From contig NZ_CAJYDW010000018.1 of the NCBI RefSeq assembly GCF_913774235.1, forward strand, positions 124,001 to 188,000: 64,000 nucleotides of DNA, read 5' to 3'. This document shows, piece by piece, positions 36,786-45,885 of this stretch. The stretch comes from an uncultured Pseudomonas sp. Lineage in GTDB: Bacteria > Pseudomonadota > Gammaproteobacteria > Pseudomonadales > Pseudomonadaceae. The position numbers were made by a program, and so were the translations under genes. The first letter of the stretch is position 1. Every line of letters begins with the position of its first letter. The notes below the pieces were generated by a model, which was given only the letters and a program-made list of their open reading frames with translations, did no database searches and had not been told where the DNA came from.

Positions 36786-38263
36786 CCCCAACCCTGCGCC
36801 TGCCGACGCTGACCCTGGCACTGCTGCTGGCCGGCTGTACCCTGGGGCCGGACTACCAGCGGCCAACCACCCCGGTACCGGTCGCCTATCGCCACGCCGA
36901 GGGCTGGCAACCCGCCGCGCCCAAGGACCTGGAGCTGCGCGGCGACTGGTGGCGTCGCTACGATGATCCCACCCTGGATCGGCTGATGGTCCAGCTGAAT
37001 CAGCGCAACCAAGGCCTGGCCCAGGCCGAGGCCAGCTATCGGCAGTCGCTGGCCTTGGTGCGCCAGGCGCGCTCGGCACTCTTTCCTACGCTGTCGAGCA
37101 GCCTGGGCGCCACCCGCTCCGGGCGCGGCGGCGGTTCGGGCAACAGCACCGTCATCCGCAATTCCAGTGGCACCAGCGGCACCGTCAGCAGTGGTGGCGT
37201 GAGCACCATCAACAACTCCTACGACGCCAGCCTGGGGGTGAGCTGGGAGGTGGATCTCTGGGGGCGGGTGCGTCGTCAGCTGGAGTCGGATCGATCCACC
37301 GCCCAGGCCAGTGCCGCGCAGCTGGCGGCCACTCGCCTGAGTCTGCAGACCCAACTGGCCACCAACTACCTGCAACTAAGGGTGCTGGACGCCCAGCAAC
37401 GTCTGCTCGATGCCACCGTCGCCGCCTACGAGCGCTCGCTGCGGCTGACCCAGAACCAGTATCGCGCGGGGATCGTCACCCCGGCCGACGTCGCCCAGGC
37501 CACCACCCAGCTCAAGAGCACCCAGGCCGACGCCATCGACCTCAGATACCAGCGCGCCCAGCTGGAGAATGCCATCGCCGTGTTGATCGGTGAGGTTCCG
37601 GCCAACTTCCAACTGGTGGCGGTCAATGCCATCCCCGCGCTTCCGACCCTGCCGAGCGCAGTCCCCTCGCAATTGCTGGAGCGCAGGCCCGACATCGCCC
37701 AGGCCGAGCGGCAGGTCATGGCTGCCAATGCCGCCATCGGTGTCGCCGAAGCCGCCTACTACCCCGACCTGACCTTGAGCGCCAGCGGCGGCTACAGCGC
37801 CAGCCAGTGGGGCAACCTGGTCAGCACGCCGAATCGCTTCTGGTCGATCGGGCCGTCCTTCGCCCTGTCGCTGTTCGATGGCGGTCTGCGTCGCGCCCAG
37901 GTGGAGTCCGCCGAGGCCAGCTACGATGCCAGCGTCGCCGGCTATCGCCAGACCGTGCTCGACGGCTTCCGCGAGGTCGAAGACTACCTGGTGCAGCTAC
38001 GCACCTACGAGGATGAAGCCGGCGTCCGCCAGGAGGCCCTGGACGCCGCCCGGCGGGCCCTGCAATTGGCGGAGAATCAGTACCGTGCCGGGTTGATCGG
38101 CTATCTGGACGTAGTCACCCTGCAGACCACCGCCCTGAGCAACGAGCGCACCAACCTGACCTTGCTGGGTAGTCGCCTGAGCGCCAGCGTACAACTGATC
38201 GCAGCGCTTGGCGGGGGTTGGGATGGCGATCTGACCCCGCCTGCGCCCGCACGAAGACCCTGA
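36782..38263 (+). CDS. opmB: Outer-membrane efflux lipoprotein OpmB
   Basis: Outer-membrane channel (TolC/OprM family) of the MuxABC pump, 493 residues. The signal peptide ends in lipobox LAGC (Cys at about 19), so it is lipidated. Family repeats appear as two similar halves: LEQ-type helices around ATRLSLQTQLATNYLQLR and RRPDIAQAERQVMAANAAIG, with SLFDGGLRRAQVESAEA. A Gly/Ser/Thr/Asn-rich stretch (about 112-145) occurs in the first half. ATG overlaps the muxC stop (ATGA). Last gene of the operon. Confidence 0.92.
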   Translation: MTPTLRLPTLTLALLLAGCTLGPDYQRPTTPVPVAYRHAEGWQPAAPKDLELRGDWWRRYDDPTLDRLMVQLNQRNQGLAQAEASYRQSLALVRQARSALFPTLSSSLGATRSGRGGGSGNSTVIRNSSGTSGTVSSGGVSTINNSYDASLGVSWEVDLWGRVRRQLESDRSTAQASAAQLAATRLSLQTQLATNYLQLRVLDAQQRLLDATVAAYERSLRLTQNQYRAGIVTPADVAQATTQLKSTQADAIDLRYQRAQLENAIAVLIGEVPANFQLVAVNAIPALPTLPSAVPSQLLERRPDIAQAERQVMAANAAIGVAEAAYYPDLTLSASGGYSASQWGNLVSTPNRFWSIGPSFALSLFDGGLRRAQVESAEASYDASVAGYRQTVLDGFREVEDYLVQLRTYEDEAGVRQEALDAARRALQLAENQYRAGLIGYLDVVTLQTTALSNERTNLTLLGSRLSASVQLIAALGGGWDGDLTPPAPARRP

Positions 38264-38373
38264 GCGCCGGCATGAGAACGCCGGGCTATCGCCGCTGTGG
38301 CGTGCCGCCGATGCGCCGCTTCTACGGAAGGATCCCGATCTTGCCGGGGAGATGAGCGCTTGGTGGGATAGCT

Positions 38374-38394
38374 CCCTCTCCCTTCGGGAGAGGG
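38374..38394. repeat. CCCTCTCCC/GGGAGAGGG hairpin, second copy
   Basis: Perfect 9-bp inverted repeat with TTC loop. It continues into GTTGGGATGAGGGCG, whose complement (CCTCATCCCAAC) resembles the flank of the copy at 10448-10468 (CACCCCAG), so the two are members of one repeat family in opposite orientation. Confidence 0.6.
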
Positions 38395-38490
38395 TTGGGA
38401 TGAGGGCGCCCTCCTGGCCACGAAGGCCCGGTGGAAAAGGCTGCGCCGTTTTCCACGCTACGGCGACACTCTGATCGTACGAGCAACTGA

Positions 38491-38517
38491 TTTATAGCGG
38501 CCCATGGCCGCGATAAA
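38491..38517. repeat. Single REP-type palindrome
   Basis: TTTAT then GCGGCC-CAT-GGCCGC then ATAAA, an almost perfect hairpin with one mismatch. The core (AGCGGCCCATGGCCGCGATA) equals one arm segment of the doublet at 4184-4249. Confidence 0.7.
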
Positions 38518-38583
38518 GCGAGAAGGTAGCCCAGAGGGGGCAATCACAAGACCGGCATCAGCCCAATGCTGATCAGTTAAGGC

Positions 38584-38620
38584 AGAACGCCGCGTTCTTG
38601 TGAAGAGAACACGGCGTTCT
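38584..38620 (+). terminator. Hairpin at the end of the mux operon region
   Basis: Stem AGAACGCCG/CGGCGTTCT (9 bp), one C-A mismatch, then GTTCT/AGAAC (5 bp) around a 7-nt loop, followed by TT. Position between converging opmB and the SCP2 gene suggests a terminator serving either or both. Confidence 0.65.
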
Positions 38621-38709
38621 TTGGCAGCATCGGGGTAGCTGGAAGCTGCGATCACGGCTAACGAATTGGCATCAGGGCAGTTGCCCGGTTCTAGCCCTTC
38701 GTATCTGAC

Positions 38710-39021
38710 TCAGTTAGGGAAGAGTTCGCCCAGCTTCATGCTCAGCATCATGTTGCCTTCGACGCGCAGCTTGCCGGACATGAAGGCCTGCATGCCGTCG
38801 GTCTCGCCGCTGACGATGCCGGCCAGGGTGGCCTGGTCCATGATCAGGGTGCAATCCGGATCGGCGGCATCGCCCTGCTGGACGTCGCAGGTGCCGTCCT
38901 TGATGACCACGTAGTAGTTGTCACCGCCCTCGACGTCGAACTGATAGGTGAGATCCAGGCCGGCCGCGGCGGAGGGGTCGAATTTGCTCTTCAGGGTAGC
39001 GATGGCATCGGCTGCGCTCAT
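38710..39021 (-). CDS. SCP2 sterol-binding domain protein
   Basis: 103-residue stand-alone SCP2-like protein. The fold is indicated by LDLTYQFDVEGGDNYYVVIKDG, the strand CTLIMDQATLAGIVSGE, and the C-terminal hydrophobic GKLRVEGNMMLSMKLGELF that lines the lipid pocket. SCP2 domains bind hydrophobic ligands such as fatty acids or acyl-CoA; the bacterial role is not established. AAGGA precedes the ATG. It diverges from sohB over 261 bp in which I see no other gene. Confidence 0.9.
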   Translation of the reverse strand: MSAADAIATLKSKFDPSAAAGLDLTYQFDVEGGDNYYVVIKDGTCDVQQGDAADPDCTLIMDQATLAGIVSGETDGMQAFMSGKLRVEGNMMLSMKLGELFPN

Positions 39022-39282
39022 GGCGAGGGTCCTTGTGGTCTTCTTCGATGAGGCCAGGTCCGTGGTGGCCTGGCTGGGATACTCGACCGAGGGTAGGGGG
39101 CGACAGGTGACCTGTCAACGGATATTCATACGCTTGTTTGAATGCCTGGGAGGCATACCTCGAACCAGTCCAACGAAGCCATAGACCTGACCGGATGCCC
39201 GGCCGGTGGCTGCCGAGTTTCTATCGGCCTGGCGACTCGGTATGCTGGGTAGGGCATTGCTGCCGCCATTCTAGGAGAGTCC

Positions 39283-40308
39283 GTGGAGTTTCTTGCCGAC
39301 TATGCCAGTTTCCTGGCCAAAACCGTCACCCTGGTGGTGGCGATCCTCGCCGTGCTGCTCTTCACTGCGGCCATTCGCGGACGTAATCGCCGTGGTTCGG
39401 GCGGACAACTCCAGGTCCAGAAGCTCAACGACGTCTACCGCGATCTGCGCCTGAGATTGCAGCAGAGCGTACTCGGCAAGGAGGCCTTCAAGGCGCTGCG
39501 CAAGCGTGAGACCAAGGCCGAGAAGAGCAAGCGCAAGAGCGAAACCGGCAAGTCGCGGGTCTATGTGCTGGACTTCCACGGCGACATCAAGGCTTCGGCC
39601 AACGAGCACCTGCGCAACGAGATCACCGCCATCCTTACCCTGGCGACGCCCAAGGATGAGGTGGTGGTGCGGCTGGAGAGCGGCGGCGGGCTGGTGCACA
39701 GCTACGGCCTGGCCGCCTCGCAACTGGCGCGTATCCGCCAGGCCGGCGTGCCTCTGACCATCTGCGTCGACAAGGTGGCGGCCAGCGGCGGCTACATGAT
39801 GGCCTGCATCGGCGACCGCATCCTCAGCGCTCCCTTCGCCATCCTCGGTTCCATCGGCGTGGTCGCCCAGTTGCCCAACGTCCATCGCCTGCTGAAGAAG
39901 CATGACGTGGACTTCGAAGTCTTCACCGCCGGCGAATACAAACGCACCGTCACGGTGTTCGGCGAGAACGACGAAAAGGGCAAGGAAAAATTCCAGGACG
40001 ACCTGGAAACTACCCACGAACTGTTCAAGAACTTCGTCGCTCACTACCGGCCGCAGCTCAATATCGAAGAGGTCGCCACGGGCGAGGTCTGGCTTGGCCA
40101 GGCCGCCCTGGGCAAGCAACTGGTGGACGAACTGCGCACCAGTGATGAATACCTGGCCGAACGCGCGCAGGTCGTGGATGTCTTTGCCGTACGCTTCGTC
40201 GAGAAGAAGTCGCTGCCCGAACGCCTGGGCATGGCGGCCAGCCTCGGCGTGGATCGGCTGGTGACCACCTGGTGGGAGCGGCTCTCCGAGTCGACCCGCT
40301 GGCGCTGA
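39283..40308 (+). CDS. sohB: SohB-type inner-membrane serine protease
   Basis: S49-family protease of 341 residues, related to the signal peptide peptidase SppA. An N-terminal membrane anchor (about 13-31) precedes a charged linker and the protease domain. The catalytic dyad is Ser168 in KVAASGGYMMAC and Lys220 in AGEYKRTVTVFG, both in their family positions. LESGGGLVHSYG and GSIGVV are further S49 blocks. The start is GTG at 39283 with AGGAG 5-6 nt upstream. The reductase gene follows after 51 bp. Confidence 0.93.
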   Translation: MEFLADYASFLAKTVTLVVAILAVLLFTAAIRGRNRRGSGGQLQVQKLNDVYRDLRLRLQQSVLGKEAFKALRKRETKAEKSKRKSETGKSRVYVLDFHGDIKASANEHLRNEITAILTLATPKDEVVVRLESGGGLVHSYGLAASQLARIRQAGVPLTICVDKVAASGGYMMACIGDRILSAPFAILGSIGVVAQLPNVHRLLKKHDVDFEVFTAGEYKRTVTVFGENDEKGKEKFQDDLETTHELFKNFVAHYRPQLNIEEVATGEVWLGQAALGKQLVDELRTSDEYLAERAQVVDVFAVRFVEKKSLPERLGMAASLGVDRLVTTWWERLSESTRWR

Positions 40309-40359
40309 GCTCCACAAGCCTTGCCGACTCCATAACAAGACTTCGAGGGAGAAACAGCG

Positions 40360-41352
40360 ATGAGCAATTTTCAGGCACTCTGGGTGACCGAAGGACCCCA
40401 TGGGGCATTTCGTCAGGAGGTGGTGAGCCGTACCCTGGACGACCTGCCCGCGGGTGAGGTGCTGGTCCGGGTGCGTTACTCCTCGCTCAACTACAAGGAC
40501 GCGCTATCGGCCATCGGAAATCGCGGCGTGACCCGGCGCTATCCCCATACCCCGGGCATCGACGCGGCCGGCGTGGTGGAGGCCTCCAGCGCGGCCGAAT
40601 TCGCCCCTGGTGACGAGGTCATCGTCACCGGCTACGACCTGGGCATGAACACCGCGGGCGGCTTCGGCCAGTACATCCGTGTCCCTGCCGCCTGGGTGAT
40701 CCGCCGGCCGGACAACCTCGGCCTGCGCGAAGCCATGGTGCTGGGTACCGCGGGACTGACCGCGGCCCTGTGCGTCGAGAAGCTCGAACAGATGGGGCTG
40801 ACCCCCGAGGCGGGCACGGTGCTGGTCACCGGCGCCAGCGGTGGCGTGGGCAGCCTGGCGGTCAAGCTGCTGGCCAGGCTCGGCTATCATGTGGCGGCGT
40901 CCACGGCGAAGCTGGAACGCGCGGAGTGGCTGCATCGCCTCGGCGCCCGGCAGATCCTCGACCGCGCGACCCTGGCCGATGGCGTCGGCAAGCCACTGCT
41001 GGATCAGCAATGGGCGGGCGCAGTGGATACGGTTGGTGGCGACATCCTGTTCAACGTCATCAAGTCGCTGGAATACGGCGGCAGCGTGGCCTGCTGCGGC
41101 ATGACTGCCGGCACCAAGTTCGAAGCGGGCGTCTTTCCCTTCATCCTGCGCGGAGTGAATCTGCTAGGGGTCGACTCTGTGGAGCTGCCGCTGATGGCGA
41201 AGGCTGCCCTCTGGGACAAGCTCTCGGTGCAATGGAAACTGGACGACCTGGATAGCCTGACCCGGGAAATCGGCCTGCAGGAGCTGCCGGATACCATCAG
41301 CCAGATCCTGGCGGGCAAGATGGTGGGACGTGTGGTGGTCAATCTGGGTTAG
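40360..41352 (+). CDS. AcuI/YhdH-family zinc-independent quinone/acrylyl-CoA reductase
   Basis: 330-residue medium-chain dehydrogenase/reductase. The N-terminal SLNYKDALSAIGNRGVTR and HTPGIDAAGVV are signatures of the YhdH/AcuI branch; the Rossmann dinucleotide motif is TGASGGVGSLAVKLLARLGY. The zinc-binding residues of true alcohol dehydrogenases are absent. AcuI reduces acryloyl-CoA with NADPH in characterised relatives, which is a detoxification role; I infer a similar activity. GGGAGA precedes the ATG. The gene ends at a strong palindromic terminator. Confidence 0.85.
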   Translation: MSNFQALWVTEGPHGAFRQEVVSRTLDDLPAGEVLVRVRYSSLNYKDALSAIGNRGVTRRYPHTPGIDAAGVVEASSAAEFAPGDEVIVTGYDLGMNTAGGFGQYIRVPAAWVIRRPDNLGLREAMVLGTAGLTAALCVEKLEQMGLTPEAGTVLVTGASGGVGSLAVKLLARLGYHVAASTAKLERAEWLHRLGARQILDRATLADGVGKPLLDQQWAGAVDTVGGDILFNVIKSLEYGGSVACCGMTAGTKFEAGVFPFILRGVNLLGVDSVELPLMAKAALWDKLSVQWKLDDLDSLTREIGLQELPDTISQILAGKMVGRVVVNLG

Positions 41353-41364
41353 TGCCGAGCAAGT

Positions 41365-41396
41365 AAAAGAAAACCCGCCGCGGCGGGTTTTCTTTT
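41365..41396. terminator. Bidirectional intrinsic terminator
   Basis: A perfect 32-bp palindrome: 16-nt arms, each with an A-rich outer end and a CCCGCCG stem (41365-41380 and 41381-41396). It supplies T runs on both strands and lies between converging reductase and DUF934 genes, so it should terminate both. Confidence 0.9.
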
Positions 41397-41414
41397 GTCT
41401 TGTTGCCGGGCCGA

Positions 41415-41915
41415 TCAGGCCTGGCGGCGGCGGAACAACGGCTGGGGCTCATCGACCGCGGCTTGATAGGTCTCGCTGAAGTCGCGCAGACCTTTCAAAG
41501 CGGCTTCCGGATCGCGGTCGGCACGCACCACGTAGGCGTCGAAGCCGCAACGCTTGAGGAAGAACAGCTGATCCTGCAAGACATCGCCAATGGCGCGCAG
41601 CTCGCCGGTCCAGCCGAAGCGCTCGCGCAGCAGGCGGGCATAGGAGTAGCCACGGCCATCGACGAAGGCCGGGAAGTTGATGGCGATGAGGGCGAAGTGC
41701 TCCAGGTCGCCGGCGATGCTCTCCGGTTCTTCGTCGCTGTCCAGCCAGATGCCCAGTTTGCCGTCGCGGCAGGTGAGGGCATGACCGTGCTCCAGCCACA
41801 GCGCGGCCGGGATGATCACGTCGTCGCTGTTGGGGACGTCTTCGAGGGCGACATCCTTGGGCAGCAGATGCCAGTTGTCGGTGACCAGTTGGTCGCCCTT
41901 AATGATTCTTTGCAT
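41415..41915 (-). CDS. DUF934 protein, partner of the sulfite reductase
   Basis: 166-residue protein of the DUF934 family, which is found next to CysI-type reductases in proteobacteria and is often annotated as an oxidoreductase of unknown mechanism. Segments: LWLEHGHAL, FALIAINFPAFVDGRGYSYARLLRERFGW, and FLKRCGFDAYVVRAD. The start is the ATG at 41915 with AAGGAG 8 nt upstream, inside the last codons of cysI (17-bp overlap). Co-expression with cysI is near certain; its chemical role is not established. Confidence 0.88.
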   Translation of the reverse strand: MQRIIKGDQLVTDNWHLLPKDVALEDVPNSDDVIIPAALWLEHGHALTCRDGKLGIWLDSDEEPESIAGDLEHFALIAINFPAFVDGRGYSYARLLRERFGWTGELRAIGDVLQDQLFFLKRCGFDAYVVRADRDPEAALKGLRDFSETYQAAVDEPQPLFRRRQA

Positions 41916-43557
41916 AGACGCGCTCCTTGAAGGGGTCGATACCGATACGGCGGTAGGTGTCGATGAAGCGCTCGTCTTCGGTGCGTTGCTCGACATAGAC
42001 ATCGATGAGCTTGCCGATTACCTCGGGCATCTGGTCCTGGGCGAAGGAGGGGCCGAGGATCTTGGCCAGGGTGGCGTCACGGCCGGCATCGCCGCCCAGG
42101 GAAACCTGGTAGAACTCTTCGCCCTTCTTGTCCACACCAAGGATGCCGATGTGGCCGACATGGTGGTGGCCGCAGGCGTTCATGCAGCCGGAGATGTTGA
42201 GGTCCAGCTCGCCGATGTCGAACAAGTAGTCCAGGTCGTCGAAGCGACGCTGGATGGACTCGGCGATGGGGATCGACTTGGCGTTGGCCAGGGAGCAGAA
42301 GTCACCGCCCGGGCAGCAGATCATGTCGGTCAGCAGGCCGATGTTGGGCGTGGCGAAGCCGTGTTTGCGCAGCTCGTGCCACAGCTCCAGCAACTGGTCC
42401 TGGCGGACGTCGGCGAAGATGACGTTCTGCTGGTGGGAGGTACGCAGCTCGCCGAAGCTGTAGCGATCGGCCAGATCGGCCATGGCGTCCAGCTGACGGT
42501 CGGTGACGTCACCTGGGGCCACGCCGGTGGGCTTGAGCGACAGGGTCACGGCGACGTAGCCCGGACGCTTGTGGCGGAAGGTGTTGCGCTGACGCCAGCG
42601 GGCGAAGCCCGGATGCTCGGCGTCCAGGCGGGCGAGGGCCTCATCCTGGTCCTGCAGCTCGGCATAGGGCGGATCGACGAAGAAGGCGGAAACCCGCGCG
42701 ACTTCAGCCTCGGTCAGGGTGATGGGACCATCCTTGAGGTGCGCCCATTCGGCTTCGACCTTTTCGGCGAAGACGTCGGCGCCCAGGGCCTTGACCAGGA
42801 TCTTGATGCGCGCCTTGAACTTGTTGTCGCGGCGACCGTAGCGGTTGTAGACCCGCAGGGTGGCTTCCAGGTAGCTGAGCAGGTGCTGCCAGGGCAGGAA
42901 TTCACGGATGAATTCGCCGGTGTGGGGCGTACGGCCCTGACCGCCGCCAACCAGTACGCGGAAGCCCAGCTCGCCGGCGTCGTTGCGTACCGCTTCCAGG
43001 CCGATGTCGTGCACCTCGATGGCTGCGCGGTCCAGGGCGGCGCCGTTGACGGCAATCTTGAACTTGCGCGGCAGGAAGGCGAATTCGGGGTGAAAGGTGG
43101 ACCACTGGCGAATGATCTCGCACCAGGGGCGCGGATCTATGACCTCGTCATGGGCTACGCCGGCGAACTGGTCGGTAGTGGTGTTACGGATGCAGTTGCC
43201 GCTGGTCTGGATGGCGTGCATCTGCACGGTGGCCAGCTCGGCGAGGATCTCGGGGACGTCTTCCAGCTCCGGCCAGTTGAACTGGAAGTTCTGGCGGGTA
43301 CTGATGTGGGCGTAGCCCTTGTCGTAGTCGCGGGCGATCTGCGCCAGCTTGCGCACCTGGGTGGTGTTCAGCAGACCGTAGGGGACGGCAACGCGCAGCA
43401 TGGGTGCGTAGCGCTGGATGTAGAGGCCATTCTGCAGGCGCAGGGGGCGGTATTCCTCGCCACCCAGCTCTCCGGCCAGGAAGCGGCGGGTCTGGTCGCG
43501 AAACTGGGCGACACGTTCTTCGACGATCCGCTGATCGTACTGATCGTAAACGTACAT
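41899..43557 (-). CDS. cysI: Sulfite/nitrite reductase hemoprotein (CysI type)
   Basis: Assimilatory siroheme/4Fe-4S reductase, converting sulfite to sulfide for cysteine synthesis. 552 residues. Cluster and siroheme ligands are C415 and C421 in CCPGGDFCS and C458 and C462 in ISGCMNACGHHH. HISTRQNFQFNWP and QTSGNCIRNTTTDQ are substrate/siroheme-site segments. I start at 43557: AGGA lies 6 nt ahead, whereas the earlier in-frame ATG (43563) sits on the ribosome site itself. It overlaps the DUF934 gene. No separate flavoprotein subunit (CysJ) is present, as in P. aeruginosa. Strictly, nitrite as substrate cannot be excluded. Confidence 0.92.
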   Translation of the reverse strand: MYVYDQYDQRIVEERVAQFRDQTRRFLAGELGGEEYRPLRLQNGLYIQRYAPMLRVAVPYGLLNTTQVRKLAQIARDYDKGYAHISTRQNFQFNWPELEDVPEILAELATVQMHAIQTSGNCIRNTTTDQFAGVAHDEVIDPRPWCEIIRQWSTFHPEFAFLPRKFKIAVNGAALDRAAIEVHDIGLEAVRNDAGELGFRVLVGGGQGRTPHTGEFIREFLPWQHLLSYLEATLRVYNRYGRRDNKFKARIKILVKALGADVFAEKVEAEWAHLKDGPITLTEAEVARVSAFFVDPPYAELQDQDEALARLDAEHPGFARWRQRNTFRHKRPGYVAVTLSLKPTGVAPGDVTDRQLDAMADLADRYSFGELRTSHQQNVIFADVRQDQLLELWHELRKHGFATPNIGLLTDMICCPGGDFCSLANAKSIPIAESIQRRFDDLDYLFDIGELDLNISGCMNACGHHHVGHIGILGVDKKGEEFYQVSLGGDAGRDATLAKILGPSFAQDQMPEVIGKLIDVYVEQRTEDERFIDTYRRIGIDPFKERVYAKNH

Positions 43558-43726
43558 GGTCATCCTGCTGTCAGGCGGCGCGCACGGCTGCGCATGATCG
43601 AAGTCTTCGGCACCTGCACAAGGTGCGCTAGCGACTTTTCTAGGCCGTGAACGATAGCAGCAGGGCTATATGCTTAAAAGCGATGTTTCTTTATATATAA
43701 ATCTATTCCGGCGATAAGCGGTGAAA

Positions 43727-43751
43727 GCGGGCGGCGCCGGATGCCGCCCGC
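43727..43751 (-). terminator. Hairpin at the end of the efe operon
   Basis: 9-bp perfect GC stem GCGGGCGGC/GCCGCCCGC around a 7-nt loop, 7 bp past the efeM stop. On the minus strand the stem is followed by a short TTTC. It should insulate the cysI promoter region (43558-43726), which contains an AT-rich block at 43670-43705. Confidence 0.7.
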
Positions 43752-43758
43752 CCAGGCC

Positions 43759-44574
43759 TCAATTAAGGCCCAGCTTGCCACGCAGGGTGGACAGATCCTC
43801 GGCCAGGGTATTGACCGGGCCGACCAGGGCCTTGCGGTCGCGCTCGCTGACCTTGTCGTAGGTCTCGAAGCCGCCATCCTTGGTCTTGTACTTGGCCAGG
43901 ATCTTGTCGACGGTGGCGAAGTTCTTGTCGACCTTGGCCACGAAGGCCTTGTCCTGCTTCTCGATCTGCGGGCGGAACAAGTCGACGATCTTCTTGGCGC
44001 CATCGACGTTGGCCTGGAAGTCGTAGAGGTCGGTGTGACTGTAGCGGTCTTCCTCACCGGAAACCTTGGTCGCCGCCACTTCTTCCATCAGCGCCGCGGC
44101 GCCGCCCACCACCTTCTCCGGGGGGAAGGTCAGGCCGTCCACGCGTTTCTGCAGTTCCTTGACGTCGGTCATCAGCTTGTCGGCCAGCGGGCTCAGGCCG
44201 TCGGTGCTGTTCTTCTCGAACAGGCCGTATTCCAGGCGATGGAAGCCGGTGAAGTCATCCGACTTGACGCCATGCTCGTGGTCGTCTTCGCGCGAGTCGA
44301 TGGAGGCATCCAGGTCGCTGAACAGTTCGGCGATGGGCTCGATCGCCTCGTAGTGCATGCGAGTGGTGGGATACAGCTTGCGAGCGGTGGCCAGGTCGCC
44401 TTTCTTCACCGCGTCGGTGAATGCCTGGGTGTCCTGGGTCAACTGCTCCAGATTGTCGGTGACGTAGATCTTGTAGTCGGAGATGGGGCCGACCAGGTCC
44501 AGTGGCGAATTGGCGGCGAACACCGGCGCGCTGAGCGCCAGACCGAGGGCTACGGCGAGGAACGAGCGTTGCAT
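43759..44574 (-). CDS. efeM: EfeM/EfeO-type M75 (imelysin-like) iron-uptake protein
   Basis: 271-residue periplasmic protein made only of the M75 domain, i.e. EfeM without the N-terminal cupredoxin. Signal peptide: [20 protein letters not shown]. Residues expected for the iron site are present: HYEAIEP (from H74), DSREDD, and the HxxE motif HRLE (112-115). [27 protein letters not shown] is split over the conserved C-terminal half. In the Efe system it hands ferrous or ferric iron to the EfeU permease. Last gene of the operon, 21 bp after efeB, and ends at a hairpin. Confidence 0.92.
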   Translation of the reverse strand: MQRSFLAVALGLALSAPVFAANSPLDLVGPISDYKIYVTDNLEQLTQDTQAFTDAVKKGDLATARKLYPTTRMHYEAIEPIAELFSDLDASIDSREDDHEHGVKSDDFTGFHRLEYGLFEKNSTDGLSPLADKLMTDVKELQKRVDGLTFPPEKVVGGAAALMEEVAATKVSGEEDRYSHTDLYDFQANVDGAKKIVDLFRPQIEKQDKAFVAKVDKNFATVDKILAKYKTKDGGFETYDKVSERDRKALVGPVNTLAEDLSTLRGKLGLN

Positions 44575-44595
44575 TCGACTTCTCCTGTCGAGGGT

Positions 44596-45885
44596 TCAAG
44601 ACTGCGCGGCGGCCAAGAGGCTGCGGCCGAGGTAATCCTTTGGATCCGTGACGCCCGGCAGGACGAAGAAATAACCGCCGCCGATGGGCTTGATGTATTC
44701 CTCCAGGGGCTCGCCATCCAGGCGCTTCTGCACGGCGATGAAGCCCTGCTCGAGATCGGCCTGGTAGGCGATGAACAGCAGACCCATGTCGAGCTGGCCG
44801 TTCTTGCGCACACCGTTGGAGTAGTTGAAGGGGCGGCGCAGGATGAGATTGCGCTGGCTTTCCGGGGTACGCGGGTTGGCCAGGCGGATATGGGCGTCCA
44901 GGGGCGTGACCTTGCCCTTGGGATCGCTGGCGTAATCCGGCACGTCGGTCTCGTGACCGCCCGACATGGGCGCACCGCTGGCCTTGCGCCGCCCGAAGAT
45001 GGCTTCCTGCTCCTGCAGTGGCGTGCGATCCCAGCGCTCGACGAAGTTGCGGATGATCCGCACCGCCTGGTAGCTGCCCTGGGCCGCCCAGGCGGGCTCG
45101 CCGTTGCCGGGCTGCACCCAGACGATGTGGTCCATGGCCTGCTGGTCGGTGGAATCGGGGTTGGCGGAGCCATCGCGGAAGCCGAGGAAGTTGCGGGCGC
45201 TTTCCGCAGGCTTGCCGGGTACCGGGTCCTGCACGGGCACGCTGCCTTCCTGCTTCCAGCGGATCGCCAGCAGGTCGGGCAGGTTCTTCACGATGTCGCG
45301 CAGGGCGTGGATGTTGGTGTCGGGCGTATTGGCACAGAACTGCAGGCAGAGATCGCCGTGGCAGCAATCCGCTTCCAGTGCATCGTTGGGAAAGCCGGTC
45401 ATGCGCTGCAGGTGCTTGGGCTTGGCCGCCGCCAGGCCGAAGCGGTCGTCGAACAGGGACTCGCCCACCGAGACGGTGATGGTGAGGTTGTCGGGCGTCA
45501 CCACCGGGCCGAGGATGCCGGAGTCCAGCGGCGGTAGCTTGGGGTCCACCTCGGGTACGGGGCCGCCCTGCATGAGGAAGCGAATTCGCTCGTCGAGGGT
45601 GCGCAGCAGCCGTTCCAGGTCTTCGCGATCGCTGGCCAGCACATCGAAGGCCACGACCATGCCGGCCGCCGGGCGCGGCGTGACGATGCCGCTTTGGTGC
45701 CGGCCAAAGAATTCCTGGCGTTGATGGGTGTTGGCGCTGCCCGGGGCGCGGGTCACCTCGGCGGTGCTGGCGGCCTGGGCGTGCATCGGGCAGAGCCCGG
45801 CGCCGGCCAGGGCCAGGCCGGTGGCGCCGAGGCCGCTCAGCAGCCGACGGCGGTCGATATTGGGCTGATCGGAAGGTTTCTTCAT
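44596..45885 (-). CDS. efeB: Deferrochelatase/DyP-type peroxidase EfeB
   Basis: Heme-containing DyP peroxidase of 429 residues exported by the Tat pathway: [18 protein letters not shown] at 11-28. It carries the DyP motif GFRDG (in [12 protein letters not shown]) and the proximal region [20 protein letters not shown]. EfeB oxidises Fe(II) or supplies reducing equivalents for uptake, and has also been proposed to extract iron from heme. The ATG overlaps the efeO stop by 4 bp. Confidence is high for the family; the physiological reaction is debated. Confidence 0.93.
   Translation of the reverse strand: MKKPSDQPNIDRRRLLSGLGATGLALAGAGLCPMHAQAASTAEVTRAPGSANTHQRQEFFGRHQSGIVTPRPAAGMVVAFDVLASDREDLERLLRTLDERIRFLMQGGPVPEVDPKLPPLDSGILGPVVTPDNLTITVSVGESLFDDRFGLAAAKPKHLQRMTGFPNDALEADCCHGDLCLQFCANTPDTNIHALRDIVKNLPDLLAIRWKQEGSVPVQDPVPGKPAESARNFLGFRDGSANPDSTDQQAMDHIVWVQPGNGEPAWAAQGSYQAVRIIRNFVERWDRTPLQEQEAIFGRRKASGAPMSGGHETDVPDYASDPKGKVTPLDAHIRLANPRTPESQRNLILRRPFNYSNGVRKNGQLDMGLLFIAYQADLEQGFIAVQKRLDGEPLEEYIKPIGGGYFFVLPGVTDPKDYLGRSLLAAAQS

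Larger units (their letters stand above)
38264..38709. other. Repeat-rich intergenic interval after opmB
   Basis: About 445 bp between converging genes with no supported ORF. It holds three distinct dyads in a row: a CCCTCTCCC repeat, a GCGGCC-type REP palindrome and a long terminator-like hairpin. This is a typical sink for REP elements at operon ends. Confidence 0.6.
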